From positions 6,448,001 to 6,512,000 of the forward strand of contig NZ_CP072941.1 in assembly GCF_018069625.1 (NCBI RefSeq): a DNA stretch of 64,000 nt, given 5' to 3'. Shown here in pieces: positions 7,622-19,046 of this stretch. Made by a program: the position numbers and the translations under genes. Source of the DNA: Streptomyces yatensis. Its GTDB lineage: Bacteria; Actinomycetota; Actinomycetes; Streptomycetales; Streptomycetaceae. The first letter of the stretch is position 1; each line of letters starts with the position of its first letter. A model generated the notes under the pieces. The model worked only from the letters and a program-made list of their open reading frames with translations. It searched no databases and was not told the DNA's origin.

Positions 7622-7637
7622 TGCCCGATATCGGGCA
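7622..7637. promoter_or_regulatory. Perfect 16-bp palindrome, likely operator
   Basis: TGCCCGATATCGGGCA reads identically on both strands. It lies 6 bp upstream of the -35 of the leftward 91-aa gene and downstream of the DUF4429 gene, so it suits an activator or repressor of the small gene. Confidence 0.5.
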
Positions 7638-7639
7638 AG

Positions 7640-7760
7640 GGTGGGCCTCAGTGACGGAAAAATGGGGCTCGATGACGGAAAAAAAGGGGGCTCGGTGACG
7701 GGAAAACCGTGCCTCAGGGGCCGGGAAAGCCGTGCCTCAGGGGCCGGAAAAGCGGCGGAG
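7640..7760. repeat. Short tandem repeats at the 3' end of the DUF4429 gene
   Basis: Two families of imperfect direct repeats adjoin: GTGACGG followed by an A-run (near 7651, 7672 and 7695) and two copies of a 23-bp unit, CCGTGCCTCAGGGGCCGG(G)AAAG, around 7707-7753. The second copy contains the stop codon of the DUF4429 gene. Confidence 0.55.
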
Positions 7761-8645
7761 CACGGCCTGTTTGGCGGTGGTGAACTCCGCCTCGGTGAGG
7801 GTCCCGCTCTGGTGAAGATCGCCGAGTTCGCGCAGCCGTCGCAGCAGAACGTCGTGATCCACGTCACCCTCGTCGCCCCCGGTGGGCGGGGTGTCCGCGG
7901 GCGGTTCGGGGGCGGGCGGCCGGGCGGGGAGCGACTTCGCCGGGGCGCCCGGATGCGGCATCCGCGCGACGACGGCCGCCGCGACCAGCGCCATCAGCGG
8001 ATCCTTCTTGAAGCCGTACAGCACCACGGCATGCGGGTCGTACTTGGGCGCCGCCGTGGCCGTGGCCTTCGCCACGACGAAGCGGAGGTAGCCGTTCTCC
8101 AGCCCGGCCGCCGGGACCCACTCCACCAGCTCCAGGTCCGGCAGGAGGATCGTGCGGGGGCCGCCGGACTTCTTCGACTCCTCGGTCTTCCAGTTCCAGT
8201 CCAGCCGGATCCGCTCACCGTCGAACGAGGCCGTGGCGTCGCCCGCCGAGGCCGAGACGGGCACCGAGGGGCCGGGCAGCACATAGCGGTCGCAGGGACC
8301 GGACGGCACCTGATCCAGGGCCAGGCCCTGGCGGACCTCGTCGACCAGATACTCGGCGAGATCCCTGCGCTCCGGTTCCACCGAGAGCTGATACGGATCG
8401 GCGGCGTCCGGCAGCTTGCCGCCGGTGGTCTGCAGCAGCGGGTCCGCCCCCTCGCGCAGCCGCAGCCGCAGTCGGCCCGACTTGCGCCCCGGCTCATAGG
8501 CGACACCGGCCAAGGCCACTAGGGGGACGGTCAGTTCGCCGAGCGCCTGCCGTACGGCGTGCACGCTGCGGTCCCGCCCCGGGACGATCCGGATCGCTTC
8601 CCCGTCAAAGCTCCAGGCGCCATCGCGCTGGGTGATTTCCGCCAT
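7737..8645 (-). CDS. DUF4429 protein with C-terminal SHOCT domain
   Basis: The 302-residue product has two DUF4429-like halves (WSFDGEAIRIVPGRD near residue 10 and ATASFDGERIRLDWNWK near residue 140), a Pro/Ala-rich linker and a C-terminal SHOCT motif (LLRRLRELGDLHQSGTLTEAEFTTAK). DUF4429 resembles PH-like lipid- or protein-binding modules; SHOCT is a short oligomerisation domain. I placed the start at ATG 8645 (MAEITQ); longer upstream frames run into the divergent hexosaminidase promoter. The function is unknown. The stop lies inside a short duplicated sequence. Confidence 0.82.
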   Translation of the reverse strand: MAEITQRDGAWSFDGEAIRIVPGRDRSVHAVRQALGELTVPLVALAGVAYEPGRKSGRLRLRLREGADPLLQTTGGKLPDAADPYQLSVEPERRDLAEYLVDEVRQGLALDQVPSGPCDRYVLPGPSVPVSASAGDATASFDGERIRLDWNWKTEESKKSGGPRTILLPDLELVEWVPAAGLENGYLRFVVAKATATAAPKYDPHAVVLYGFKKDPLMALVAAAVVARMPHPGAPAKSLPARPPAPEPPADTPPTGGDEGDVDHDVLLRRLRELGDLHQSGTLTEAEFTTAKQAVLRRFSGP

Positions 8646-8748
8646 GCGGGGAATTCTGACAGGCCCACAGCGACACATTGGTCTACACCTTGACCGCAAC
8701 TGGGCGTCGCGGTACCCAAGATGCCACGTTGCGTTGAAGGGACTCCCT

Positions 8749-10383
8749 GTGAGACGACGTCGTGCCCGACTTCTGTGTTCCCTCCTGCTGACCGTGGTGG
8801 CCGGAGCGGGGACCGCGGCCTCCTCCGCCTCCGCCGCTCCGGCTTCCTCCTCTTCCTCGGCCCTGGACGCCGCGGCCGCCCCCACCCCCCTGGACCGGGT
8901 CGTGCCCGCGCCCGCGTCCGTACGGCCCGCGGCGGGCTCGTACGCGATCCGCTCCGGCACCCCCATCCGGGTCTCCGGCTCCGACGGCTCGGCGCGCTCG
9001 GGGCGCCGGGTGGCCGACTACCTCGCGACGGTGCTGCGCCCCGCCACCGGCTACCGGCTGCCCGTCACCGCGCGGGCGGGCGGCGACGGCATCCGGCTGC
9101 GGCTGACGCCCAAGGCCGCCGCGGTGTCGAAGCTGGGCGCGGAGGGATACCGGCTGGAGGTGACCGGCCGCGGGATCACCGTCACCGCGCGCGCCTCCGC
9201 GGGGCTGTTCCACGGCGTCCAGACGCTGCGGCAGCTGCTGCCCGCGTCCATCGAGCGCACCCACCGGCAGACGGGCCCCTGGCGGATCGCGGCCGGCACC
9301 ATCACCGATGAGCCGCGCTATGCCTGGCGGGGCGCGATGCTCGATGTCTCCCGGCACTTCTTCGGCGTGGACCAGGTCAAGCGCTATATCGACCAGCTGG
9401 CCCTCTACAAGATCAACATGCTGCATCTGCATCTCTCGGACGACCAGGGGTGGCGGATCGCGATCGACTCCTGGCCGCGGCTGGCCACGCACGGCGGCTC
9501 CACCCAGGTCGGCGGCGGCCCCGGCGGCTACTACACCAAGGACGACTACCGCGAGATCGTGAGCTACGCGGCCAGCCGTGAGCTGACCGTCGTCCCCGAG
9601 ATCGACATGCCGGGCCACACCAACGCGGCGCTCGCCTCCTACGCGGAGCTCAACTGCGACGGCGTCGCCCCGCCGCTCTACACCGGCACCGAGGTCGGTT
9701 TCAGCTCGCTGTGCGTGCCGAAGGACGTGACGTACGACTTCGTGGACGACGTCATCCGCGAGCTCGCCGCGCTCACCCCCGGCCCCTACCTCCACATCGG
9801 CGGGGACGAGGCCCACTCCACCAGCCATGAGGACTATGTGGCCTTCATGGACCGGGTGCAGCCGGTGGTCGCCAAGTACGGCAAGACGGCGATCGGCTGG
9901 CATCAGCTGACCGGTGCGCATCCCGCGAAGGGCGCGATCGCCCAGTACTGGGGGACGGACGGGAGCGAGAAGGAGGTCGCGGACGCGGCCAAGGCGGGCA
10001 CCCAGCTGATCCTCTCACCGGCCAACCGGGCCTATCTGGACATGAAGTACGACGCCAACACGCCGCTGGGGCAGAACTGGGCCGGGTACGTCGAGGCCAA
10101 GCAGTCCTACGACTGGGACCCGGGCACCTACATCAAGGACGCCCCGGCGTCCTCGGTGCTCGGTGTCGAGGCGCCGCTGTGGACGGAGACCCTCGAGACC
10201 AGCGCGCACATCGAGTACATGGCCTTCCCCCGCCTCCCCGGCATCGCCGAACTCGGCTGGTCGCCCGCGAGCGCACATGACTGGGAGAGCTACCGGGTGC
10301 GGGTGGCGGCACAGGGCCCCCGCTGGGACGCCATGGGCATCACCTACTACCACTCCCCGCAGATCCCCTGGCCCACGAGCTGA
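8749..10383 (+). CDS. Secreted beta-N-acetylhexosaminidase, GH20
   Basis: The enzyme removes terminal GlcNAc or GalNAc from chitin or glycans outside the cell. A Sec signal opens the protein (RRRRARLLCSLLLTVVAGAG, cleavage near ASAAPA). The GH20b N-terminal domain (about 45-195) is followed by the TIM barrel (about 200-510) with DVSRHFFG, HLHLSDDQGWR, and the catalytic pair Asp353-Glu354 in HIGGDEAHS; substrate-assisted catalysis is expected. Start GTG 8749 has GAAGGGA upstream; an in-frame ATG further upstream would spoil the signal peptide. The gene is close to the S. coelicolor/S. plicatus hexosaminidase, which lies at the same chromosomal position. 544 residues, complete. Confidence 0.95.
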   Translation: MRRRRARLLCSLLLTVVAGAGTAASSASAAPASSSSSALDAAAAPTPLDRVVPAPASVRPAAGSYAIRSGTPIRVSGSDGSARSGRRVADYLATVLRPATGYRLPVTARAGGDGIRLRLTPKAAAVSKLGAEGYRLEVTGRGITVTARASAGLFHGVQTLRQLLPASIERTHRQTGPWRIAAGTITDEPRYAWRGAMLDVSRHFFGVDQVKRYIDQLALYKINMLHLHLSDDQGWRIAIDSWPRLATHGGSTQVGGGPGGYYTKDDYREIVSYAASRELTVVPEIDMPGHTNAALASYAELNCDGVAPPLYTGTEVGFSSLCVPKDVTYDFVDDVIRELAALTPGPYLHIGGDEAHSTSHEDYVAFMDRVQPVVAKYGKTAIGWHQLTGAHPAKGAIAQYWGTDGSEKEVADAAKAGTQLILSPANRAYLDMKYDANTPLGQNWAGYVEAKQSYDWDPGTYIKDAPASSVLGVEAPLWTETLETSAHIEYMAFPRLPGIAELGWSPASAHDWESYRVRVAAQGPRWDAMGITYYHSPQIPWPTS

Positions 10384-10435
10384 GCCTCTTCCGGCACGGC
10401 CGTGATGCCGGCCGGTGCCGGTGCCGGTGCCGGGA

Positions 10436-10470
10436 AGTGGGTCCCGGGGGCGCTGTCCCCGGGACCCACT
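10436..10470. terminator. Bidirectional terminator between convergent genes
   Basis: A perfect 14-bp stem (10436-10449 with 10457-10470, arm AGTGGGTCCCGGGG) with a 7-nt loop lies between the hexosaminidase stop and the acyl-CoA dehydrogenase stop. It fits both transcripts. Confidence 0.8.
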
Positions 10471-10480
10471 CCGTGGTGGC

Positions 10481-11647
10481 TCAGCTCGCGAAGCCCAGCT
10501 CCCGCGCGATCAGCATCCGCTGGACCTCGCTGGTGCCCTCGCCGATCTCCAGGATCTTGGAGTCGCGCCACATCCGGGCCACCGGATACTCGTTCATAAA
10601 GCCGTAGCCACCGTGGATCTGGGTGGCCTCACGGGCGTTGTCCACCGCGATCTCGGAGGAGTAGAGCTTCGCGATCGACGCCTCCTTCTTGAACGGCTCG
10701 CCGAGGACGAGGCGGGAGGCCGCGTCCCGCCAGGCCACCCGGGCCATATGGGCGCGCATCTCCATATCGGCCAGCTTGAACTGGATGGCCTGGTTGGCGC
10801 CGATGGGGCGGCCGAACGCCTCGCGGGTCCTGGCGTACGCCACCGACTCGTCCACACAGCCCTGGGCGAGCCCGGTGGCCAGGGCGGAGATCGCGATCCG
10901 GCCCTCGTCCAGTATCCGCAGGAACTGGGCGTAGCCCCGGGCCTCGGCGCCCAGCAGATTCGCGGCCGGGACCCGGCAGTCGGCGAAGGACAGCTCGCGG
11001 GTGTCCGACGCGTTCCACCCCACCTTGGAGTAGGGGGCGGCCACGGTGAAGCCGGGGGTGCCGGACGGCACGATGATCGAGGAGATCTCGGGGCGGCCGT
11101 CCTCCTTGCGGCCGGTGACGGCGGTGACGGTGACCAGCGCGGTGATGTCCGTACCGGAGTTGGTGATGAAGCACTTGGTGCCGTTGATCACCCACTCGCC
11201 GGTGGCCTCGTCCAGCCGGGCCGTGGTGCGGGTGGCGCCCGCGTCCGAGCCGCCGCCGGGCTCGGTCAGGCCGAACGCGCCCAGGGTCTCCCCGGAGCAG
11301 AGCCCCGGCAGCCAAGTGCGCTTCTGCTCCTCGGTGCCATAGAGGAAGATCGGCATCGCGCCGAGCGAGACGCCCGCCTCCAGGGTGATCGCCACCGAGG
11401 AGTCCACCCGGGCCAGCTCCTCCAGGGCGAGGCAGAGCGCGAAGTAGTCCCCGCCCATACCGCCGTACTCCTCCGGGAAGGGCAGGCCGAACAGGCCCAT
11501 CCGGCCCATCTCGCGGACGATCTCGTACGGGAACTCATGGTGCTCCCAGTACTCCCCGATCTTGGGGGCGACCACATCATGCGCGAACGCCTCGACGGTG
11601 CGGCGCAGTTCCTCGTGTTCGGGCGAGAGTCGGTGGTCGATCGGCAT
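10481..11647 (-). CDS. acdH: Acyl-CoA dehydrogenase, isovaleryl-CoA type
   Basis: FAD-dependent alpha,beta-dehydrogenation of a short branched acyl-CoA, most likely isovaleryl-CoA from leucine. The 388-residue product has the family layout: helical N-terminus, middle beta domain with FGLTEPGGGSDAGATRTTA, and a helical C-terminus with IHGGYGFMNEYPVARMWRDS and EIGEGTSEVQRMLIAREL. It is the last gene of a four-gene operon, 3 bp after the HMG-CoA lyase gene. Homologues at this position are called acdH. The operon partners (biotin carboxylase, carboxyltransferase, HMG-CoA lyase) support the leucine route over straight-chain beta-oxidation. Confidence 0.9.
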   Translation of the reverse strand: MPIDHRLSPEHEELRRTVEAFAHDVVAPKIGEYWEHHEFPYEIVREMGRMGLFGLPFPEEYGGMGGDYFALCLALEELARVDSSVAITLEAGVSLGAMPIFLYGTEEQKRTWLPGLCSGETLGAFGLTEPGGGSDAGATRTTARLDEATGEWVINGTKCFITNSGTDITALVTVTAVTGRKEDGRPEISSIIVPSGTPGFTVAAPYSKVGWNASDTRELSFADCRVPAANLLGAEARGYAQFLRILDEGRIAISALATGLAQGCVDESVAYARTREAFGRPIGANQAIQFKLADMEMRAHMARVAWRDAASRLVLGEPFKKEASIAKLYSSEIAVDNAREATQIHGGYGFMNEYPVARMWRDSKILEIGEGTSEVQRMLIARELGFAS

Positions 11648-11650
11648 GGC

Positions 11651-12582
11651 TCAGGTCTCCTTCTGGGAGAGGGCGCGGACGGTGCGGGACGGGCTGGGCC
11701 GGCCCAGATGCCGGGCCATCCACACGCTGGTGGCGGTGAGACGGCCGATGTCGACCCCGGTCTCGATGCCGAGGCCGTCGAGCATCCACACGAGGTCTTC
11801 GGTGGCGAGATTGCCGGTGGCGCTCTTGGCGTAGGGGCAGCCGCCGAGGCCACCGGCGGAGGCGTCGACGGTGGTCACGCCGTGCTCGAGCGCGGCGAGG
11901 GTGTTGGCCAGTGCCTGGCCGTAGGTGTCGTGGAAGTGCACGGCCAGCCGGTCGTTGGTGACGCCCGCCTCGTTGAGCGTGGCCAGCAGCTCCCGCACAT
12001 GGCCGGGGGTGGCCACGCCGATGGTGTCGCCGAGGCTGATCTCGTCGCATCCCATGTCCAGCAGGCGGCGGCTGACCGAGACGGTCTGGGAGATCGGGAC
12101 CTGACCCTCCCACGGGTCGCCGAAGCACATCGACAGATAGCCGCGCACGGCCACGCCCGCGTCCTCGGCCTTGGCGACGACCGGCTCGAACATCTCCAGC
12201 GCGCCGGCCACCGTGCGGTTGAGATTGGCCTTGGCGAAGGACTCCGTGGCGCTGGCGAAGACGGCGATCTCGCGCGCGCCCAGCGCGAGGGCGCGGTCGA
12301 GCCCGCGCTCATTGGGCACGAGCACGGGGAGCCGGGCGGCCACGTCGTCGATCAGCGGCATCAGCTCCTCGGCGTCCGCCAGCTGGGGCACCCACTTGGG
12401 ATGGACGAAGCTGGTGGCCTCGATGGTGTCGAGACCGGCCTCGGCGAGCCGCCGGATGAACTCGGCCTTGAGGGCCACCGGGACCAGCGCCTTCTCGTTC
12501 TGCAGCCCGTCCCGCGGGCCCACCTCATGGATCCGGACCCGGGTGGGCAGCCCGGGGGCCGGGACGGTCATGGGGAGGGTCA

Positions 12583-12586
<4 letters not shown>
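11651..12586 (-). CDS. Hydroxymethylglutaryl-CoA lyase
   Basis: This enzyme splits HMG-CoA to acetoacetate and acetyl-CoA, the last step of leucine catabolism. The 311-residue TIM-barrel product shows [15 protein letters not shown] at the N-terminus, the metal-binding [13 protein letters not shown], and the lyase signature [19 protein letters not shown] with the active-site Cys. ATG 12586 overlaps the stop of the preceding carboxylase gene by 4 bp (ATGA type), so the two are translationally coupled. Confidence 0.94.
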
Positions 12587-15153
<2,567 letters not shown>

Positions 15154-15167
15154 CTGGTGCATCCCCC

Positions 15168-16820
15168 TCACATCCGGAAGACGCCGTAGCCGGGCGCCGC
15201 GGGCTCGGTGGCCGTACGGCCGGGCAGCGGTGCGTTGGCGCAGGCCGTAAGGGCGAGGCCGAGCACCGTGCGGGTCTCCAGGGGGTCGATCACGCCGTCG
15301 TCCCACAGCCGGGCGGTGGCGTAATACGCGTTTCCCTGCGCCTCGTACTGCTCGCGGACCGGGGCCCGGAACGTCTCCTCCTCCTCGGCGCTCCACTCCT
15401 CCCCGCGCGCCTCCATCTGGTCGCGCTTGACGGTGGCGAGCACGGAGGCGGCCTGCTCACCGCCCATCACGGAGATCTTGGCGTTGGGCCACATCCACAG
15501 GAAGCGCGGCGAATAGGCGCGGCCGCACATCGAGTAATTGCCCGCGCCGTAGGAACCGCCGATCACGACCGTCAGCTTGGGGACGCGGGTGCAGGCCACG
15601 GCGGTGACCATCTTGGCGCCGTGCTTGGCGATACCGCCCGCCTCATAGCTGCGGCCCACCATGAATCCCGAGATGTTCTGCAGGAAGACCAGGGGGATGC
15701 CGCGCTGGTCGCACAGCTCGATGAAATGGGCGCCCTTCTGGGCCGATTCGGAGAACAGGATGCCGTTGTTGGCGACGATGCCCACCGGGTGGCCCATGAT
15801 CCGCGCGAAGCCCGTGACCAGCGTGGTGCCGAACTCGGACTTGAACTCGGCGAACCGCGAGCCGTCCACCAGCCGCGCGATGACCTCCCGCACGTCGTAC
15901 GGCGTGCGGGAGTCGACCGGCACCGCCCCGTAGAGCCCCGCCGGGTCGACCGCGGGCTCCTGGGAGGGCTCCAGCGCCCACGGCGGCGACCCCTGGCGCA
16001 TCGCGGACGGCGGCAGGGTGGCGACGATGGAGCGGACGATCCGCAGCGCGTGGGCGTCGTCCTCCGCCAGATGGTCGGTCACGCCCGAGACCCGGGAGTG
16101 GACCTCCCCGCCGCCCAGCTCCTCCGCCGAGACGACCTCACCGGTGGCCGCCTTCACCAGCGGCGGCCCGCCCAGGAAGATCGTGCCCTGCCCGCGCACG
16201 ATCACGGCCTCGTCGCTCATCGCCGGGACATACGCCCCGCCCGCCGTGCAGGACCCCATCACCGCGGCGACCTGCGGGATCCCGGAGCCGGACAGCCGCG
16301 CCTGGTTGTAGAAGATCCTCCCGAAGTGGTCGCGGTCGGGGAAGACCTCGTCCTGCATGGGGAGGAAGGCACCGCCGGAGTCGACCAGATAGACGCACGG
16401 CAGGTGGTTCTCCAGCGCGACCTCCTGGGCGCGCAGATGCTTCTTCACCGTCATCGGGTAGTACGTGCCGCCCTTGACGGTGGCGTCATTGGCGACCACG
16501 ACCACCTCACGGCCGGACACCCGGCCGATCCCGGCGATCACCCCCGCCGCCGGGGCCTGGCCCTCGTACATCCCCTCGGCGGCGAGCGGGGCCAGCTCCA
16601 GGAACGGGGAGCCCGGATCCAGCAGTGTGTCCACCCGGTCGCGCGGCAGCAGCTTGCCGCGCGCGGTGTGCCGCGCCCGCGCCCTCTCCCCGCCGCCCAG
16701 CCGCGCCACGGCCAGCTTCTCGCGCAGCCGCGCGGCCAGCTCGCGGTGCGCTGCCTCATTGGCCTTCCAGGCGTCGGACGCCGGGTCGGCGCCGCTGTGC
16801 AGCGCCGGTGCCTGCTCCAT
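15168..16820 (-). CDS. Acyl-CoA carboxylase beta chain (carboxyltransferase), methylcrotonyl-CoA type
   Basis: The chain transfers CO2 from biotin to the acyl-CoA. The 550 residues have the two crotonase-like carboxyltransferase halves: [20 protein letters not shown] and [20 protein letters not shown] in the first, [19 protein letters not shown] and [20 protein letters not shown] in the second. The latter patterns resemble methylcrotonyl-CoA carboxylase beta more than propionyl-CoA carboxylase. It is the first gene of the operon; start ATG 16820 has AGGGGG upstream. Expression is probably controlled by the divergent TetR gene through the inverted sites at 16847-16891. Confidence 0.93.
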   Translation of the reverse strand: MEQAPALHSGADPASDAWKANEAAHRELAARLREKLAVARLGGGERARARHTARGKLLPRDRVDTLLDPGSPFLELAPLAAEGMYEGQAPAAGVIAGIGRVSGREVVVVANDATVKGGTYYPMTVKKHLRAQEVALENHLPCVYLVDSGGAFLPMQDEVFPDRDHFGRIFYNQARLSGSGIPQVAAVMGSCTAGGAYVPAMSDEAVIVRGQGTIFLGGPPLVKAATGEVVSAEELGGGEVHSRVSGVTDHLAEDDAHALRIVRSIVATLPPSAMRQGSPPWALEPSQEPAVDPAGLYGAVPVDSRTPYDVREVIARLVDGSRFAEFKSEFGTTLVTGFARIMGHPVGIVANNGILFSESAQKGAHFIELCDQRGIPLVFLQNISGFMVGRSYEAGGIAKHGAKMVTAVACTRVPKLTVVIGGSYGAGNYSMCGRAYSPRFLWMWPNAKISVMGGEQAASVLATVKRDQMEARGEEWSAEEEETFRAPVREQYEAQGNAYYATARLWDDGVIDPLETRTVLGLALTACANAPLPGRTATEPAAPGYGVFRM

Positions 16821-16846
16821 GGCTGCGAGCCCCCTCGCTCGGTACC

Positions 16847-16891
16847 GTTAGTGAACGTTAACTAGTTACCACCAGGTTAACGACCACTAAC
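16847..16891. promoter_or_regulatory. Paired inverted operator sites between accD-type gene and tetR
   Basis: GTTAGTGAACGTTAAC (16847-16862) and GTTAACGACCACTAAC (16876-16891) are inverted copies of each other with two mismatches and a 13-bp spacer. Each contains a GTTAAC core. The second overlaps the -35 of the tetR promoter. This arrangement fits a TetR dimer pair that represses both divergent units. Confidence 0.75.
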
Positions 16892-16906
16892 CCGGCTGTC
16901 TAGAAT
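16877..16906 (+). promoter_or_regulatory. tetR promoter, probably leaderless
   Basis: TTAACG (16877-16882), 18 bp, TAGAAT (16901-16906); the ATG of the TetR gene begins eight bases after the -10. No ribosome site is present, so the transcript is probably leaderless. Confidence 0.6.
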
Positions 16907-16913
16907 CGATTTC

Positions 16914-17579
16914 ATGAGCACGCAAGCAGCCGCCCCGACCCGCCGCGAGCAGATCCTCAGGGAGGCCGCCCGCCTCTTCGCCGAGCGCGGCTTCCATGGG
17001 GTCGGCGTCGATGAGATAGGCGCCGCGGTCGGCATCAGCGGCCCCGGTCTCTACCGCCACTTCCCCGGCAAGGAGGCGATGCTCGCCGAGCTGCTGGTCG
17101 GCATCAGCGGCCGGCTGCTGACGGGTGGCAAGCGGCGCACCGCCGAGGGGGAGGGGGCCGGGCTCGCCCCCGCCGAGGTGCTGGACTCGCTGATCGAGGG
17201 CCATATCGACTTCGCCCTCGACGACCGCCCGCTGATCATCCTCCACGACCGCGAGCTGGACCGGCTGCGGGACACCGACCGCAAGCTGGTGCGCTCGCTC
17301 CAGCGGCAGTACGTGGAGCTGTGGGTCGAGGTGGTGCGCGAGGTCTACCCCCGGCTCGCGGAGGCCGAGGCCCGCGCGTGTGTCCACGCCGTCTTCGGAC
17401 TGCTCAACTCCACGCCCCACCTCGGCCGCCCCGGCGCCCTCCCGGGGCGCGCGGCCACCGCCGCCCTGCTGCACCGGCTGGCCCTCGGCGCGTTCGGCGG
17501 TGCCCACGGTGCGGACGGCCGGGCGAGTGAGCCGAAGGGGCGCGCCGCTGTCGACAAGGAGAGCGCGCGCAGGTCCTGA
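16914..17579 (+). CDS. TetR-family regulator of the leucine/acyl-CoA operon
   Basis: The 221-residue product has a typical TetR N-terminal helix-turn-helix (REQILREAARLFAERGFHG, then IGAAVGISGPGLYRHFPGKE) and a helical ligand domain. Divergent placement from the carboxylase operon with shared operators suggests that it is an acyl-CoA-sensing repressor of that operon and of itself. No separate ribosome site is visible, and the -10 lies eight bases before the ATG. The ligand is unknown. Confidence 0.9.
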   Translation: MSTQAAAPTRREQILREAARLFAERGFHGVGVDEIGAAVGISGPGLYRHFPGKEAMLAELLVGISGRLLTGGKRRTAEGEGAGLAPAEVLDSLIEGHIDFALDDRPLIILHDRELDRLRDTDRKLVRSLQRQYVELWVEVVREVYPRLAEAEARACVHAVFGLLNSTPHLGRPGALPGRAATAALLHRLALGAFGGAHGADGRASEPKGRAAVDKESARRS

Positions 17580-17668
17580 GGCTGTGATCGATATGCGGCT
17601 GCCGCCGCGTGGAGGACCGAGCGCGGTCGAGTCGTCGACAGCGGCTGAGGCGCCCCGGAGGCGAACCG

Positions 17669-17688
17669 AGCCCCCTGAGAGGGGGGCT
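17669..17688 (+). terminator. Probable tetR terminator
   Basis: A short 7-bp GC stem (AGCCCCC / GGGGGCT) lies 90 bp past the TetR stop, before the promoter of the next gene. Confidence 0.4.
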
Positions 17689-17726
17689 GGACAGTCCTGG
17701 TGACTCGCGGGTAGCTTTCACTGAGC

Positions 17727-17734
17727 AAGCGCTT
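17727..17734. promoter_or_regulatory. AAGCGCTT palindrome upstream of acyl-CoA dehydrogenase
   Basis: The palindrome lies in GAGCAAGCGCTTAGG about 100 bp upstream of the acyl-CoA dehydrogenase start. Sites of this kind are common TetR-type targets ahead of actinobacterial acyl-CoA genes; the binding protein is not known. Confidence 0.4.
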
Positions 17735-17829
17735 AGGTGAGTGTCGCCAAGCTACCAGTTGAGGAATCACGACGGCGGTCGGCCGGTCCGCGCAGCGGCG
17801 GCGGCTCAGCCGTAAGGAGGGCCGCGCCA

Positions 17830-18987
17830 ATGCGCCGCACGGTGTTCAACGAGGACCACGAGGCGTTCCGGGAGACCATCCGCGACTTCATCGCGGCCGA
17901 GGTCGTGCCGTACTACGACCAGTGGCGGGAGGCCGGCCAGGCCCCGCGCGACTTCTACAAGAAGCTCGGCGAGCTGGGTGTCTTCGGCATCGAGGTGCCC
18001 GAGGAGTACGGCGGGGCGGGCGAGACCAGCTTCAAGTTCAACGCCGTCATCACCGAGGAGACCGCCCGCGCCGGGGTCAGCTTCGGCGGCAGCAGCGTCC
18101 ACACCGCGCTGTGCCTGCCGTACCTCCTCAAGTACGCCAGCGAGGAGCAGAAGCGGCGCTGGCTGCCCTCCTTCGTCACCGGCGACCTGATGACCGCCAT
18201 CGCCATGACCGAGCCCGGCACCGGCTCCGACCTGGCGGGCATGAAGACCACCGCCAAGCTCTCCGAGGACGGCACCCACTACGTCCTCAACGGCGCCAAG
18301 ACGTTCATCACCGGCGGCGTCCTGGCCGACCGGGTGCTGGTCTGCGCCCGCACCGCCCCGGCCACCCCCGAGGACCGCCGCGGCGGCATCTCCATCCTCG
18401 TGGTCGACACCAAGAGCGAGGGCTACGCGGTCGGCCGCAAGCTGGAGAAGCTGGGCCTGAAGACCTCCGACACCGCCGAGCTCTCCTTCACCGACGTCAA
18501 GGTGCCGGTGGAGGACCTGCTGGGCGAGGAGGGCAAGGCGTTCGGCTACCTCACCCACAATCTGCCGCAGGAGCGCCTGGGCATCGCCGTCGGGGCGTAC
18601 GCACAGGCCGCGGCGGCCGTCCGGTTCGCCACCGAGTACGTCCGGGACCGCACCGTCTTCGGTCAGGCGGTCGCGTCGTTCCAGAACACCAAGTTCGTGC
18701 TCGCCGACTGCCAGTCCGAGGTGGACGCGATGCAGGCGGTCGTGGACCGGGCCCTGGACGCGCATGACGCCGGTGAGCTGACCGCCGCCGACGCCGCCTC
18801 CGCCAAGCTCTTCACCACCGAGCGCGCCGCCGTCGTCATCGACAAGTGCCTGCAGCTCCACGGCGGTTACGGCTACATGATGGAGTACCCCATAGCCCGG
18901 CTGTACGCGGACACCCGCGTCAACCGGATCTACGGCGGCACCAGCGAGGTCATGCGGTCCATCGTCGCCAAGTCGATGGGGCTGTGA
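17830..18987 (+). CDS. Acyl-CoA dehydrogenase
   Basis: FAD-dependent acyl-CoA dehydrogenase of 385 residues, a second one next to the leucine operon. It shows AIAMTEPGTGSDLAGMKTTA in the middle domain, the FAD/CoA loop LQLHGGYGYMMEYPIARLYADT, and RIYGGTSEVMRSIVAKSMGL at the C-terminus. I moved the start to ATG 17830, which has a strong AAGGAGG eight bases upstream; the frame runs open further upstream without a good ribosome site. The substrate is uncertain: a medium-chain or branched acyl-CoA. Its transcription is probably separate from tetR, given the palindrome near 17730. Confidence 0.9.
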   Translation: MRRTVFNEDHEAFRETIRDFIAAEVVPYYDQWREAGQAPRDFYKKLGELGVFGIEVPEEYGGAGETSFKFNAVITEETARAGVSFGGSSVHTALCLPYLLKYASEEQKRRWLPSFVTGDLMTAIAMTEPGTGSDLAGMKTTAKLSEDGTHYVLNGAKTFITGGVLADRVLVCARTAPATPEDRRGGISILVVDTKSEGYAVGRKLEKLGLKTSDTAELSFTDVKVPVEDLLGEEGKAFGYLTHNLPQERLGIAVGAYAQAAAAVRFATEYVRDRTVFGQAVASFQNTKFVLADCQSEVDAMQAVVDRALDAHDAGELTAADAASAKLFTTERAAVVIDKCLQLHGGYGYMMEYPIARLYADTRVNRIYGGTSEVMRSIVAKSMGL

Positions 18988-19046
18988 CGACCGTCATGAG
19001 CGGCGGCAACAGGACCGCAATCCAGGTCTGCAAGACTGCTTGAACC

